DNA of 64,000 bases from Thalassotalea fonticola (lineage in GTDB: Bacteria > Pseudomonadota > Gammaproteobacteria > Enterobacterales > Alteromonadaceae). The position numbers and the translations under genes were made by a program. The stretch is taken from contig NZ_CP136600.1 of NCBI RefSeq assembly GCF_032911225.1, positions 1 to 64,000 on the forward strand, given 5' to 3'. Numbering within the stretch: position 1 is the stretch's first letter; each line of letters starts with the position of its first letter. Below are positions 1 through 8,073 of this stretch, in pieces. Below the pieces are notes generated by a model that saw only the letters and a program-made list of their open reading frames with translations, made no database searches and was not told where the DNA came from.

Positions 1-617
1 TTGAATTTGCTATTGGCGAAGATAATTTTGATAACTTGTATCCTGGCTATATTGACCCGTTATTCCCTTATTTGCCAACAGGTTCAGTATTAATCGATAA
101 AGGTGATAATTTTGCTCCAGGCATTCCTGAACTGGATCTGATTGACAATGCTAGAATCATCAATGGGCAAGTTGATCTTGGTGCTTATGAGAATACCGAC
201 CAAGAATGGGTTTCTACCTCGATAACTGAAGAAGAGCCCAATGATAGCAGCAATGAAGCTTATAACTTTGAGCTCAACTACCGTACCGGATTTTTATTTT
301 TAGGTGCCTTAAACGATGTTTCTGATACTGCAGATTATTATCGCTTTACCACGAACAATACCTCCGGTTTGCTCTCGATCTATTTATGTAATAGCCCTGA
401 TAATTGCCAGCAACCGTTTTATATTGGCGATGAAATTTATATCGAATTATTAGATGATCAAGGGGTGATCATTAACTCGACTTACTCTGAACAAACTAAT
501 AATAACGAACATGTATTTAATATCACTCCAGTGCATGGTGAAGTTTATGATGTTCGAGTTAAAGCCAAAGATACAGCTGGAGCCGACTTTAATTACAAAT
601 TAGTGATCACGGATTAG
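1..617 (+). CDS. C-terminal part of a beta-helix / PPC-domain surface protein (5' end outside window)
   Basis: The reading frame is already open at base 3 and ends with TAG at 617, so this is the 3' end of a larger gene. The first ~55 residues carry the signature of the end of a parallel beta-helix (choice-of-anchor Q type) domain: LIDKGDN, then VDLGAYE. The rest (EEEPNDSS..A, D..DYYRF, later IELLDDQG) resembles a pre-peptidase C-terminal (PPC) beta-sandwich common in secreted proteins. No catalytic residues are visible in this part. It is probably a secreted or cell-surface protein. The likely full product is inferred from family resemblance only. It ends about 330 bases from the island boundary and belongs to the chromosome. 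Confidence 0.7.
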   Translation, partial: EFAIGEDNFDNLYPGYIDPLFPYLPTGSVLIDKGDNFAPGIPELDLIDNARIINGQVDLGAYENTDQEWVSTSITEEEPNDSSNEAYNFELNYRTGFLFLGALNDVSDTADYYRFTTNNTSGLLSIYLCNSPDNCQQPFYIGDEIYIELLDDQGVIINSTYSEQTNNNEHVFNITPVHGEVYDVRVKAKDTAGADFNYKLVITD

Positions 618-728
618 GCAACAGATTTAATGAGTCCTGTGTAAACGTCTAGGTCATGCAGTCAAACATATCCAAATTATGCCATTGGGTTTTACCCACA
701 GCATCAAGCCTTCACCATCGTAAAGACT

Positions 729-797
729 TTATTCCTTGGCTTTAGGTTTTGTTTTTTCGATCTCTGTATTTGTGAGGGGCTTGGTAATTCTAGCCAT
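729..797 (-). pseudogene. N-terminal remnant of a tyrosine integrase
   Basis: An ATG at 797 (minus strand) starts MARITKPLTNTEIEKTKPK and meets a stop after 22 codons. This is the characteristic start of P4-type integrases (Arm DNA-binding domain; compare MAKVTTPLNATQIKNAK in the intact integrase at 25956-27203). The catalytic part is missing. Just upstream on the same strand are GTAAC/GTTAC repeats (about 808-832), placed like the GTATACC repeats before the intact integrase. The remnant lies outside the present left attachment site but beside the original ssrA terminator, which suggests an earlier, different element once used the same tmRNA target. Identification rests on a short match. Confidence 0.6.
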
Positions 798-879
798 TTT
801 GGTAACACACCATCGTGTTACTAAAAATGTTACTATAACTGCTGGATATTGCAAATCTTCATTGGTCAGTAATTGACAC

Positions 880-918
880 AAAAAACCCGTAAACCCTTGT
901 TTAATTAGGGTTTACGGG
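880..918 (-). terminator. Original ssrA terminator, now detached from ssrA
   Basis: A perfect 12-bp inverted repeat (CCCGTAAACCCT 886-897 and AGGGTTTACGGG 907-918) with a 9-base loop is followed on the minus strand by a run of six T. It points away from the left attachment site in the direction in which ssrA was transcribed before the island inserted. It therefore looks like the native ssrA terminator displaced 26.5 kb from its gene. It could also stop plus-strand readthrough from the surface protein gene, though the T run on that side is weak. Confidence 0.8.
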
Positions 919-948
919 TCTTTGTTGGTCCTTGATGAACCGGCTTGT

Positions 949-969
949 GGTGGGCGGGGGGGATTTGAA
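949..969. repeat. Left attachment site (copy of tmRNA 3' end)
   Basis: GGTGG followed by GCGGGGGGGATTTGAA matches the minus-strand 3' end of ssrA at 27391-27412 apart from one missing A. The sequence corresponds to the T-arm 3' half, acceptor stem and CCA end of tmRNA. Downstream of base 970 the match stops, so this is only the recombination core left after integration. Confidence 0.88.
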
Positions 970-1807
970 TTTAGTGCTTTATCATTTGTTATATAATGAT
1001 TTTATCCTTTATGTATTTTAAGTGTATACCTATTGATATACCCAAGATGTGAATCGTCATACCGTTTTATATTGATTTAGTTTATAGCGGGTGAGGGTAT
1101 CGATAGACCACTATTTAGTAAGGTATTTTCGCTCAAGACTCAACTATATCAAACTCTTTATGCAATGATTACCAACTCAGTTTATCCATCGTGCTGTTTA
1201 ACTCAAGAAATCATCCTTGGATAGCTTTAATTCATTCACTTATTACTTGATAGTCTTATGTCTTTTTGTTATATGCTCCATTGTTTATATAGCTATGATG
1301 CATATACCTATTGATGAATTTAAGATTTTTCTTAAATTAAAGCTAGTTATCATAGTTTTTTGGTTAAACCTGTTAATCTAAATTACGTCATATTGACCCG
1401 TGCAACAAAATCGAATTATTTATTGGCTCAACTGTAAAGTAGTAGCCAATACCTTATTGTTATAGAAATTTAACCTCAACCGTTTATAGGCTCAAACAAC
1501 CTAGAAATACCTAGTTCTTTAAATTGAACGATTAGATCCTTTTGGCCGAGAATTATAGGCCGCATGTTATGAAAGGTATAATTCAATATTGCAATTATTT
1601 TAAGTGAATTGATCACCATTAAAATAACCCAGACTTCTACCATATCAATAATCAGTTACAAAACAATATCACTGAATTGCTTCTTCTAATTTTTGCTGTT
1701 AACGTAATAATACATCGTGAACTTTTGCAGAGAATTTTTGTAATAAAAATGATACGTCGCAGGATATCACACCATTAGAATGTAAGCTGAGCAAAGAGTT
1801 TTCAATT
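970..1807. other. Non-coding left end of the island
   Basis: No convincing gene is seen in these 838 bases. The segment 990-1150 is repeated in diverged form at 7439-7590 (separate entries). A third short copy of the core, ATACCTATTGATG, occurs near 1302. A block around 1675-1692 (CTTCTTCTAATTTT) resembles the cassette-array leader near 8413-8430. The stretch probably holds integrase arm sites and the promoter of the downstream YozE-like gene. Confidence 0.5.
990..1150 (+). repeat. Island left-end repeat, copy 1
   Basis: The block ATGATTTTAT ... GTGTATACCTATTGAT ... ATACC ... TGATTTAGTT ... TTTAGTAAG ... CAACT is shared in the same order with 7439-7590, with scattered substitutions and small gaps. 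The GTATACCTATTGATATACC core (1024-1042) resembles the GTATACC repeats in front of the integrase gene (27208-27255), so both may bind the integrase or a regulator. It begins about 20 bases inside the attachment site, as an element end should. Confidence 0.75.
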
Positions 1808-2029
1808 ATGAATGAATTTTATACGTGGTTATTAAGCCAATCAGGTCGCAATGACATTATTTCTGATCTTGCGTCAGACGTTAGGCAAGATTCAAGTTTT
1901 CCACTAGATAGCGACAACTTTACTTCTCTTCGAGAGTATTTAGAAAACAAAGGTGCATGCCCTGGCGCGCTTGAAGCACTTGATGAAGCTTGGCGAGAGT
2001 TTGTGGAAATAAATACCATTAAAATATAG
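1808..2029 (+). CDS. YozE-like (SAM-fold) small protein, probable integron cassette
   Basis: The 73-residue product matches the YozE_SAM_like pattern well along its whole length: FYTWLLSQSGRND near the N-terminus, DLASDVRQDSSFP in the middle, then YLENKGACPGALEALDEAW. These families form a small helical bundle; no biochemical role is established, and none is claimed here. The stop codon is followed immediately by a degenerate attC-like sequence (2030-2110), so the gene was probably carried as an integron cassette. The 42-nt poly-purine stretch in front of the ATG has GAGCAAAGAG as a possible ribosome binding site. The family is best known from Firmicutes, which makes its place here notable. 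Identification by motif is good; function is unknown. Confidence 0.75.
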   Translation: MNEFYTWLLSQSGRNDIISDLASDVRQDSSFPLDSDNFTSLREYLENKGACPGALEALDEAWREFVEINTIKI

Positions 2030-2110
2030 TTTCACGGCTTTTAAACGGACTAAAGCTGTTGGTTGTTTTCCTTCTTCAACCATCTTTTAACGCTTAAAAT
2101 GGGGCTATGT
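2030..2110 (+). repeat. Degenerate attC-like site after the YozE-like gene
   Basis: Directly after the stop codon the sequence reads TTTTAAACGGAC, then the inner pair GTTGGTTG (2058-2065) with TCAACCA (2076-2082), then AACGCTTAAAATGGGGCTATG. The order and spacing match the attC sites of the main array (for example 17518-17614), although the left AAC and right GTTA core boxes are eroded. This ties the decayed left module to the same integron lineage. Confidence 0.55.
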
Positions 2111-2402
2111 TATTTAATTAATACGCAAACTAGTTGGATAAGTTGATGCCTTGCAAGTAGGTAGTCGCCTGTTAACGGAGGCGAGCTTACAAATAGCAAA
2201 AACAACCCCGTACATTTTAAGCGAGACCAATGGACATTTGCTGCCACAAAACAGACATTTCTCTGCTATGTATTTGTGAAATTGCCATGTCGCTGTCTTG
2301 CTTAAACTTGTCTACTTAACTGGGGGAAGTCCAAACTGACAAGACCCTAGTGTCATAGACATTTCTTAGCTTTATAATATGTAAAACTAATAGGTGTTAT
2401 TT
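2111..2402. other. No gene recognised
   Basis: These 292 bases hold no credible reading frame. A short inverted repeat (GTCGCCTG 2163-2170 with a CGGAGGCGA partner) is present. The last ~70 bases before the IS3 fragment may be the left end of that insertion sequence, but no terminal repeat could be confirmed. Confidence 0.4.
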
Positions 2403-2663
2403 ATGAGCGGTCAAAGCTATAGCGAAGAATTCAAAATCTAAGCAGTTAACCAAGTAACTGAAAGCAATTATCCTATGACTGAAATAGCAAAACGTCTAGG
2501 TGTCAGCTACAAAACTATCCATGATTGGGTAAAGAAATATTCAAAACCAACAAAACAAAGACAATTGGACGATTTCCAGTCTGAGGTAATTCGTCGCTTA
2601 AAAGCTGAGTTGAAACGAGTTACCCAAGAGCGTGAAATATTAAAGGAAGCCGCGTCAAAATAA
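2403..2663 (+). pseudogene. IS3-family transposase OrfA fragment with in-frame stop
   Basis: From ATG 2403 the frame reads MSGQSYSEEFKI, a TAA stop (2439-2441), then AVNQVTESNYPMTEIAKRLG and a helix-turn-helix (GVSYKTIHDWVKKY), ending with a leucine-zipper-like tail (RLKAELKRVTQEREILKEAASK). This is the classic OrfA of IS3-group elements, in which the stop replaces the usual Glu/Lys codon. The catalytic OrfB (DDE) that should follow with a frameshift is absent; only about 100 bases remain before an unrelated gene. The insertion sequence is therefore inactive. A shorter reading frame starting at 2475 is only the part after the stop. Confidence 0.85.
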
Positions 2664-2767
2664 ATTAGCAAGTCGTCAAGACGAAATACGACGCATTTTT
2701 AAGCCAAAACCATTCAGGTTCAAGGTTTCTCGCTGACAAGTATTTCTGATGATTGTCAGCAATTTTG

Positions 2768-3472
2768 CTATTTGATTGGGCAATGTAGTTTCTTTATTTT
2801 GTCACTAATATCCGCATCATTACACATTAATTGCATGAGATCATTAGAGATAATAGTCGAATCTAATCCTATGATAATATTGACTAAAAATAATAGAAAG
2901 GAAACTAATAGTGTCAGCTGAATAAAAAAGATCTGAAATTGGTGTTTCCAAATAAACTTTCGAATCGAACCAAGGCTGCCCTCTTTTACATGTGTGTCTA
3001 AAAAGCTCGATGATTTATCCCAACCAATTGAAAGGTTCATCATTGCTAGCCAAAATGCTAGAAGCACAATTGGCAGCGCCAAGAATTCAGACTTTAAGGT
3101 GCCATAGCAGAAGTACCCACCTAAAAACACACCGCTCGCGATAAAGTAGTTAGTTATGTGCTCAAACAAGGATAAATGTGGACTGTCTGAGCCACTTCCT
3201 CCTCCGCTAAACAATGCGTCTGACACAGAAGCGAAAACTCCTATGAACGTTAAAATCAAAGCTATAGTTACGGCAACCGATACCCATAACATCCATTCCA
3301 ATGTAGTCAAAACAGAACCAGCAGTTGGGTAGAAAGAAGGGTCTATAAACCCATATTCAACTGAAAATTCAATAATTAATGCTACAACAATTACAATAAC
3401 TACAGCAACTTCAAAAAGAAATTTTTTTGGGTGGTTTGTTGCTCCAGTGTTTATTCTATCCGCGAAAGCCAT
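2768..3472 (-). CDS. Hypothetical multi-pass membrane protein
   Basis: The product (234 aa from ATG 3472) has about five hydrophobic segments near residues 17-36, 58-80, 105-125, 128-147 and 182-205, separated by polar loops including a glycine/serine-rich loop (SGGGSGSDS). ATG 3472 is preferred over an upstream TTG at 3502 because AAGGA lies eight bases before it. I do not recognise the family. It stands alone on the minus strand in the decayed left module, downstream of nothing obvious. Base composition is like the rest of the island. It may be cargo of unknown role; a link to the retron 1.2 kb away is not supported. Confidence 0.6.
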   Translation of the reverse strand: MAFADRINTGATNHPKKFLFEVAVVIVIVVALIIEFSVEYGFIDPSFYPTAGSVLTTLEWMLWVSVAVTIALILTFIGVFASVSDALFSGGGSGSDSPHLSLFEHITNYFIASGVFLGGYFCYGTLKSEFLALPIVLLAFWLAMMNLSIGWDKSSSFLDTHVKEGSLGSIRKFIWKHQFQIFFIQLTLLVSFLLFLVNIIIGLDSTIISNDLMQLMCNDADISDKIKKLHCPIK

Positions 3473-4020
3473 ATACTTTTTCCTTGTATTTTTATGTGAC
3501 AAGCAAATTAAGCAATAAAATCATCCTAATGAAAGGTTATTACTTTTCGATTTTAAAGTTCAAGTGCCAAACAATATGTACAGAATTAATTTTTTTGCTT
3601 TATGGAAATGCTGGTATAGAAATGTGTTGCAATGAATTCATGACAATAACGCAGTTCCGTTCCGTATTTCCTACTACGGCAGATAAAAGTAAAGCATGAT
3701 ATTTTCCATTTTGCCAGATGGGTTGATTATGGAATTGTTTAGCTGCGTATTAGGCGGAGATAATTCGCCATCAAAACGTAAGTGCAGGCGCTTCAGGGTT
3801 CTAGCATCTCACTTCAAATACCTTAGCAGCCTAAATTTAATACTGTAGTGGTATAGTGAATTTGGCCACCTAAGTAGAAGTATTAGCAAAACAAAAACTA
3901 ATCTCAATACACCTTATCCAATAAAACCATTATGTCCGCAATGTGGCAAAAGTTAGATCATTTGTTGCAAACGCGTCTTCCTCTTTGGGCACTTACCATC
4001 CCTAGACGTTGTTAATTTAA
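3473..4020. other. Decayed non-coding stretch, possible transposase debris
   Basis: No intact gene is seen. At about 3930-3950 a plus-strand frame spells PLCPQCGKS and shortly afterwards another frame gives RLPLWALTIPRRC. Together these resemble the N-terminal zinc-finger region of an insertion-sequence transposase broken by a stop and a frameshift, but the match is too short to name a family. The rest has no visible feature. Confidence 0.3.
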
Positions 4021-4497
4021 ACAACTCTCATTCGAACATATAATTTACTTTCATCATCTTCATATCGAGTTTCAAGCGCATCTAAATATTGAATCAAGTA
4101 ACAAGTCTTAGATAGCCGTAGTTCTTTAAATTAAAAGGTGATTGCTTAGCGAGGTAAAGGCCTATGTCTGATACGTTAGCCCATCCATCCTCTTTTCTTA
4201 CAATAGAAATGGCACAATAGACTTAGTTGTCGAATCCTCATGGGTCAAGCAGGTGCTATGTTTAGTCAATATACTTGTTGGTTTACTGATGTAATGGTCA
4301 AAACACACAAATTTCGAACAACTGTTCACAAACTCACTACAAGCCATATTCTGTCCATAACCATGCAATTGGTTTTCGGTTGTCCTGATACGAGTCACTA
4401 AGGCCGGAAAATCACTGTCAGACGATACGATGGCATAAATATCAATGTTATCAGCATGGAGTGAGTCAACATGGTCTATGGTTAAAGACGTATAACT
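4021..4497 (-). pseudogene. Broken copy of the island NYN-domain gene
   Basis: This segment matches the intact NYN gene at 21239-21973. The best-preserved part (4198-4410) encodes TRIRTTENQLHGYGQNMACS, parallel to TRIRATGKQVYGYGQRLACS in the intact protein. Further along, the DNA for SSDSDF (near 4400-4440) and the Leu/Asp-rich loop is recognisable, and the C-terminal end near 4021-4080 matches the DNA for the last residues. Stops and frameshifts interrupt it and the first ~80 codons are lost. It shows that a second, related island module once occupied this side. The next 228 bases (4498-4725) show nothing recognisable. Confidence 0.8.
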
Positions 4498-4725
4498 GTA
4501 CTAACTTCAATCAAAGCGGTTGTTCAACCAATCTGACTGATGTTATCTTTTGCTAATTAATTTAGAAAAAAGTAAAGAAAACATGGCAGCATCAATTAAA
4601 AAGCTCAAGCCCACCTAAGTTGATTAAACCTTACCGAACAACATAAAGGGCACAGCCAAAACCCTATCTTTAGAAGACAAAATAAATTGATAGAGCAACT
4701 AGAAGTACAACACTAAATGGCGAAA

Positions 4726-6513
4726 CTATTTAATGGTGTCGAAGTGCTTAGTAGCCTTAACAATACGTTCTAGTAACGGCTTCAAATCATTAAAGTCTAC
4801 AATGTTCTTTTGTGCTTTAACAATTTGTTTAGAAAATGCATCTTTACTTAAATCTTTATCTCCATCTCGATTGGTTACAGTGTTAAAACATTTACCCTTA
4901 TATTTTCTTAGGCGATCAATATCCTTAAAGAAGTACTCTATATCAGTATAACTATCGTTGACTCCTAGAGGAGTTAAAACTACATAAAGATTATGAAATA
5001 TATGAATGAAATCAGCTTTTCTGTAGTCTTGTTTTAGCACTAATGAAGTGGGGGAAATAGTAGCTGAAGATATATTGGAGACATAGCTTAATAAGCCTTG
5101 TGGTCCAGTATCATTATCAATCACAATTATCACAGGCTGTTTAGGTTTTGGGGCTTTATATTGTTTTAGCTGAGATTCATAACCCATTATGAAGTGCTTC
5201 AAATAATCAGCTCCTCCGTGAAGTTCTAACAGAAATTTAGTTCTTTCTGAGTACTCTACAAAACGCAATAGCAGTTCATACGGTGTAGTGGCTGTTTTGA
5301 CATTTGCCAAAGCAGGAAAATCCGAAGCAAGCATATTTATCGCTGTTTTTAGATAAACATTATCGGTTTTTCCTTCTGTTAGCATCGTTGGTTTGTCGTT
5401 TGCGTAAAATAATTGATAAAACAAAAATTGACTGAATGTTTTTTCTCGGCCACTAAATAAATACCTTCTTTGCTTAGCTTTTTTTTGTTTTATTAATTCA
5501 TCCCTTTTTAAATTATACTTCGGATTGAGAGGTGGCTTTTGGCGTAATCTATTGTAATGATCTATTTGGTCAATAAAGTTTAACTGACCTTCTAACTCAT
5601 TGATGTTGCCGTTGACAGGTATACCATCAGTTGTTTTAGTGAATTGTCCTGTATTAAATAAATTATTACATTGTGCTCTCACTGTGCGCCAATATTCTTT
5701 TTTTGTATTTGGCTTTTTATTAACCACTAGCCCTGTAACATCTTGTCTTGAATCCTTATATTGAATTCGTGTTTTCTTATCATTAATTGAAAACCCTGCT
5801 CGATTAATTTCACTTTTTAACTTTTTACTCGAGTAGTACTCGCCTTCTTCATGACGCATTATTTGAAGTGGGAAATCAGCTTTACGAGTTGAAAATGTTA
5901 TGTCATCAGCATACCTAGAATAAGTACAAGAATGTTTTTTAGCGAGATAAGCTAGTCGAATATCTAATGAGTGAGCAATTAAATTTGTTATGACTGGTGA
6001 ACTTGGACTTCCTTGAGGTAATTTATTGTTATAACATGCAATTTGGGCAATAACTGTTGCTATTGCTGGATCTAATTTAAAGTTTTCATTTTTTATAAAG
6101 AAACCTCTAACTCTACCAAAGTTAAAACTATCAAAAAAGTTTTCAAGATCAATGTTTAATACATTTTTTTGACCCAAATGCATCATCGCATTCGTGATTA
6201 TAGATCTATGCCTGACAAAACCATGGGATAAAGTTGGCTGAATAATTTCACTTGTGGGATATTTTATTTTGTTTATATCGTCAACACAATCTAGTAGCAA
6301 GTTTGAGAGATTAGCTTGAATAGTTTTTAATCTACCATTTGGAGCGCTGATAATGCGCTCACCACCATTCTTTTTTGGGATTTTAAATTGAGTGTATTGA
6401 GTGCTGGGTTTAAGGATATATAAAGTATAAGTGAAAATTGACGCTTTAATCCCAAGTAGGGTAGCTAGTTGTTTTTTTGTTGTAGTTTTTTGTAAAGCTT
6501 CCAATTTACCCAT
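4726..6513 (-). CDS. Retron reverse transcriptase fused to a TOPRIM domain (Ec67/Eco2-like)
   Basis: The 595-aa protein has a retron-type RT in its first ~330 residues: NAMMH (residues 108-112, the NAxxH motif), IDLENFFDSF, LPQGSPSSP (165-173), the catalytic YADD (201-204) and VTGL (259-262, the retron VTG motif). The C-terminal ~220 residues carry a TOPRIM signature: LTEGKTD (Glu 380) and VIDNDTG (Asp 466, Asp 468). RT-TOPRIM fusion is the architecture of retron Ec67 (about 590 aa), in which the RT makes msDNA from the adjacent RNA and the fused domain is the presumed toxic effector of an anti-phage system. The ATG follows GAAGGT by seven bases, and the msr-msd RNA lies directly upstream (6543-6675). 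All key residues are present, so it appears intact. Activity against phage is inferred from the family. Confidence 0.95.
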   Translation of the reverse strand: MGKLEALQKTTTKKQLATLLGIKASIFTYTLYILKPSTQYTQFKIPKKNGGERIISAPNGRLKTIQANLSNLLLDCVDDINKIKYPTSEIIQPTLSHGFVRHRSIITNAMMHLGQKNVLNIDLENFFDSFNFGRVRGFFIKNENFKLDPAIATVIAQIACYNNKLPQGSPSSPVITNLIAHSLDIRLAYLAKKHSCTYSRYADDITFSTRKADFPLQIMRHEEGEYYSSKKLKSEINRAGFSINDKKTRIQYKDSRQDVTGLVVNKKPNTKKEYWRTVRAQCNNLFNTGQFTKTTDGIPVNGNINELEGQLNFIDQIDHYNRLRQKPPLNPKYNLKRDELIKQKKAKQRRYLFSGREKTFSQFLFYQLFYANDKPTMLTEGKTDNVYLKTAINMLASDFPALANVKTATTPYELLLRFVEYSERTKFLLELHGGADYLKHFIMGYESQLKQYKAPKPKQPVIIVIDNDTGPQGLLSYVSNISSATISPTSLVLKQDYRKADFIHIFHNLYVVLTPLGVNDSYTDIEYFFKDIDRLRKYKGKCFNTVTNRDGDKDLSKDAFSKQIVKAQKNIVDFNDLKPLLERIVKATKHFDTIK

Positions 6514-6542
6514 GAATTACCTTCAAATTCCTTTTTATGAGG

Positions 6543-6675
6543 GGGTTTATGGGCACTCTTACGCAGTTAACATTAGTAATGGTTTACAGAAGTACTAAAG
6601 TTATTATAAAGGCAATCCAGACGGACATTATTTTCACTGACCGCGAAACGCGGCCCAAAATCTGCCCATAAACCG
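6543..6675 (-). ncRNA. Retron msr-msd RNA
   Basis: On the minus strand just before the RT gene, a1 (GGTTTATGGGCA, 6674-6663) and a2 (TGCCCATAAACC, 6555-6544) form a perfect 12-bp inverted repeat. a1 is followed at once by GATTTTGGG, which fits the branching-guanosine region of Ec67-type msr (there, GGCAGATTTG). Next comes a short msr hairpin, CCGCG-TTT-CGCGG. The msd part contains an 11-bp stem with one mismatch (TAACTTTAGTA with TACTAATGTTA) and a 14-base loop. a2 ends 30 bases before the RT start codon. Order and spacing are those of a complete retron; the exact RNA ends and the branch point are not shown by sequence. Confidence 0.9.
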
Positions 6676-6864
6676 CTAAGTAAAATAACTGTTATTATCA
6701 TTAATTACAAGTAGTTAATGATAATACTTTAAATGTATCAGTTACAAATTATAATTTTTATTTGTTGATGTATTACGATAGTTTATTGTGATATCTAATC
6801 CGTTAAAAAGCACAATATTTCATAGACTATAATTTAACTAGCAAAAGTTTACTGGGGATAGGCA

Positions 6865-7179
6865 ATGTGGCATATGGTGTATAAGATTTATGGTAAAGGG
6901 CATTTGCTTTATGTAGGAGAAGGATCGGATGTTGATGCTAGGGTTGATTTTCACTCTAAAAACGCACCATGGTTTAAAGAAGCCGATTGGATTAAGGAAT
7001 GCTGGCTTCCAAATAAGGAGGTAGCGGTAATGTATGAAACTTATCTCATAAATACAGAAAAACCGTCAGAAAACAAACAAAAAAATAATAATAGTGATAT
7101 GAGTATTGTGACTTTTGATGAAGATTCAATTATGTGGTTGGATGGGCATTTAAATGGACATTTGAGAGAAAACTATTAA
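6865..7179 (+). CDS. GIY-YIG-like small nuclease-fold protein
   Basis: The 104-aa product has the layout of a GIY-YIG domain: an N-terminal VYKIYG ... HLLYVGEG with the two aromatic/glycine blocks, an Arg and His in DVDARVDFH, and a conserved Glu helix in MYETYLINTEKPSENK followed by a polar tail. GIY-YIG proteins are usually DNA endonucleases or repair and restriction enzymes; substrate here is unknown. It is divergent from the retron, with 190 bases between this ATG and the start of the msr, so the promoters are adjacent. GGGG lies eight bases before ATG 6865; ATG 6874 is a second possible start. Whether it works with the retron is open, because Ec67-type retrons need no extra partner. Confidence 0.7.
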   Translation: MWHMVYKIYGKGHLLYVGEGSDVDARVDFHSKNAPWFKEADWIKECWLPNKEVAVMYETYLINTEKPSENKQKNNNSDMSIVTFDEDSIMWLDGHLNGHLRENY

Positions 7180-7878
7180 ACAAGCTGAAAAATAATAATA
7201 AAGTTTAAAGGTGATGATAAAAGTTGATTTTTTAATAAATATATAGATATTCAGTTCTGATGATTATTTTTAGCGGTATTGATAGTGGCACTAGGTTGTT
7301 GCTATTGGGTTAAGTTGCTTTGTATTGTGTGTTAGGTGTGTTGTCGAGTATCTATATCCCAATAGATAAACTACTATTTTTTATTGAATAATGATTCAAC
7401 TGACACCGTATCATCTGAATTAAGTGTTTAACTCATTATCAAAAAATGATTTTATATTTACATGTGCGTTGGTGTATACCTATTGATGTGCCTAAACTGT
7501 GAACTGTTATACCTTTTTTAGTGATTTAGTTAATCACGGGGGGCTGATATAATATTGCTTAGTAAGTTATTTACAATTGAGGCCCAACTCTACTTTGAAG
7601 TCTAGCTTTAATAGCCTATAACGCATCTCTAATTATTAAAAATCTGGCTCAACCGTTTTTAGCTTCTACGGTATGAGAAAGGGGAGGGGAGGCGTAAATC
7701 ATCCAAGGCCCCCACGTCATAATAGACCCTGACCATACGCATACTTTGTGCCTCAATTTTTTTAGCAATCATATATTTTACAGACTAGTGGTGTTTTCGA
7801 TCCTACAATTAATTAAAGAAGTTTTATCTGCAAACATTCAATACGCATATCGACAGTAAACTATTTTTAGGATCAATT
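7180..7878. other. Non-coding junction between the two island modules
   Basis: No gene is supported. The segment contains the second copy of the left-end repeat (7439-7590, separate entry), and a GA-rich run (GAAAGGGGAGGGGAGGCG near 7677). No copy of the tmRNA attachment core is found here, so if two islands once lay in tandem the middle attachment site has been lost. Confidence 0.5.
7439..7590 (+). repeat. Island left-end repeat, copy 2 (internal)
   Basis: Shares with 990-1150, in the same order, AATGATTTTATxxTT, GTGTATACCTATTGAT (7472-7487), TGTGAA, TATACC, TGATTTAGTTxAT, CTTAGTAAG and CCCAACT. Similarity fades after about 7600. The internal position suggests that this point was once the left end of the module that carries the integrase, before the retron-bearing segment was added on its left. 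Confidence 0.75.
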
Positions 7879-8073
7879 ATGAGTTTACACCATGAAAAAG
7901 TGGCAAAAAATATTTTAATTGAATCTCTTGAGTTCAACGAAGTGATAGATGTAAGTTCAATTCCTATTTACGCAACAAACTGTCGGGAGGTTGGATGCTT
8001 CATTATATATAGCTTTAATCTGAGTCAAGGTTCAATGGTGATAGCTATACTGCTGTACACAAGGACACTTTAA
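7879..8073 (+). CDS. Small hypothetical ORF, possibly truncated
   Basis: ATG 7879 follows AGGATCAATT (a fair ribosome site) and encodes 64 residues, beginning MSLHHEKVAKNIL and ending in a hydrophobic stretch. No family is recognised. The C-terminal third (SFNLSQGSMVIAILLYTRTL) looks out of register with the polar first half, so it could be a frameshifted or truncated gene. No attC follows it. Weakly supported. Confidence 0.3.
   Translation: MSLHHEKVAKNILIESLEFNEVIDVSSIPIYATNCREVGCFIIYSFNLSQGSMVIAILLYTRTL

Noticed and set aside
2403..2663. An active IS3 insertion sequence
   Set aside because: OrfA has an in-frame stop after 12 codons and OrfB is missing, so it is a fragment.
7439..7590. A second complete attachment site inside the island
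   Set aside because: Only the left-end repeat is duplicated; the tmRNA core GCGGGGGGGATTTGAA is not found near it.
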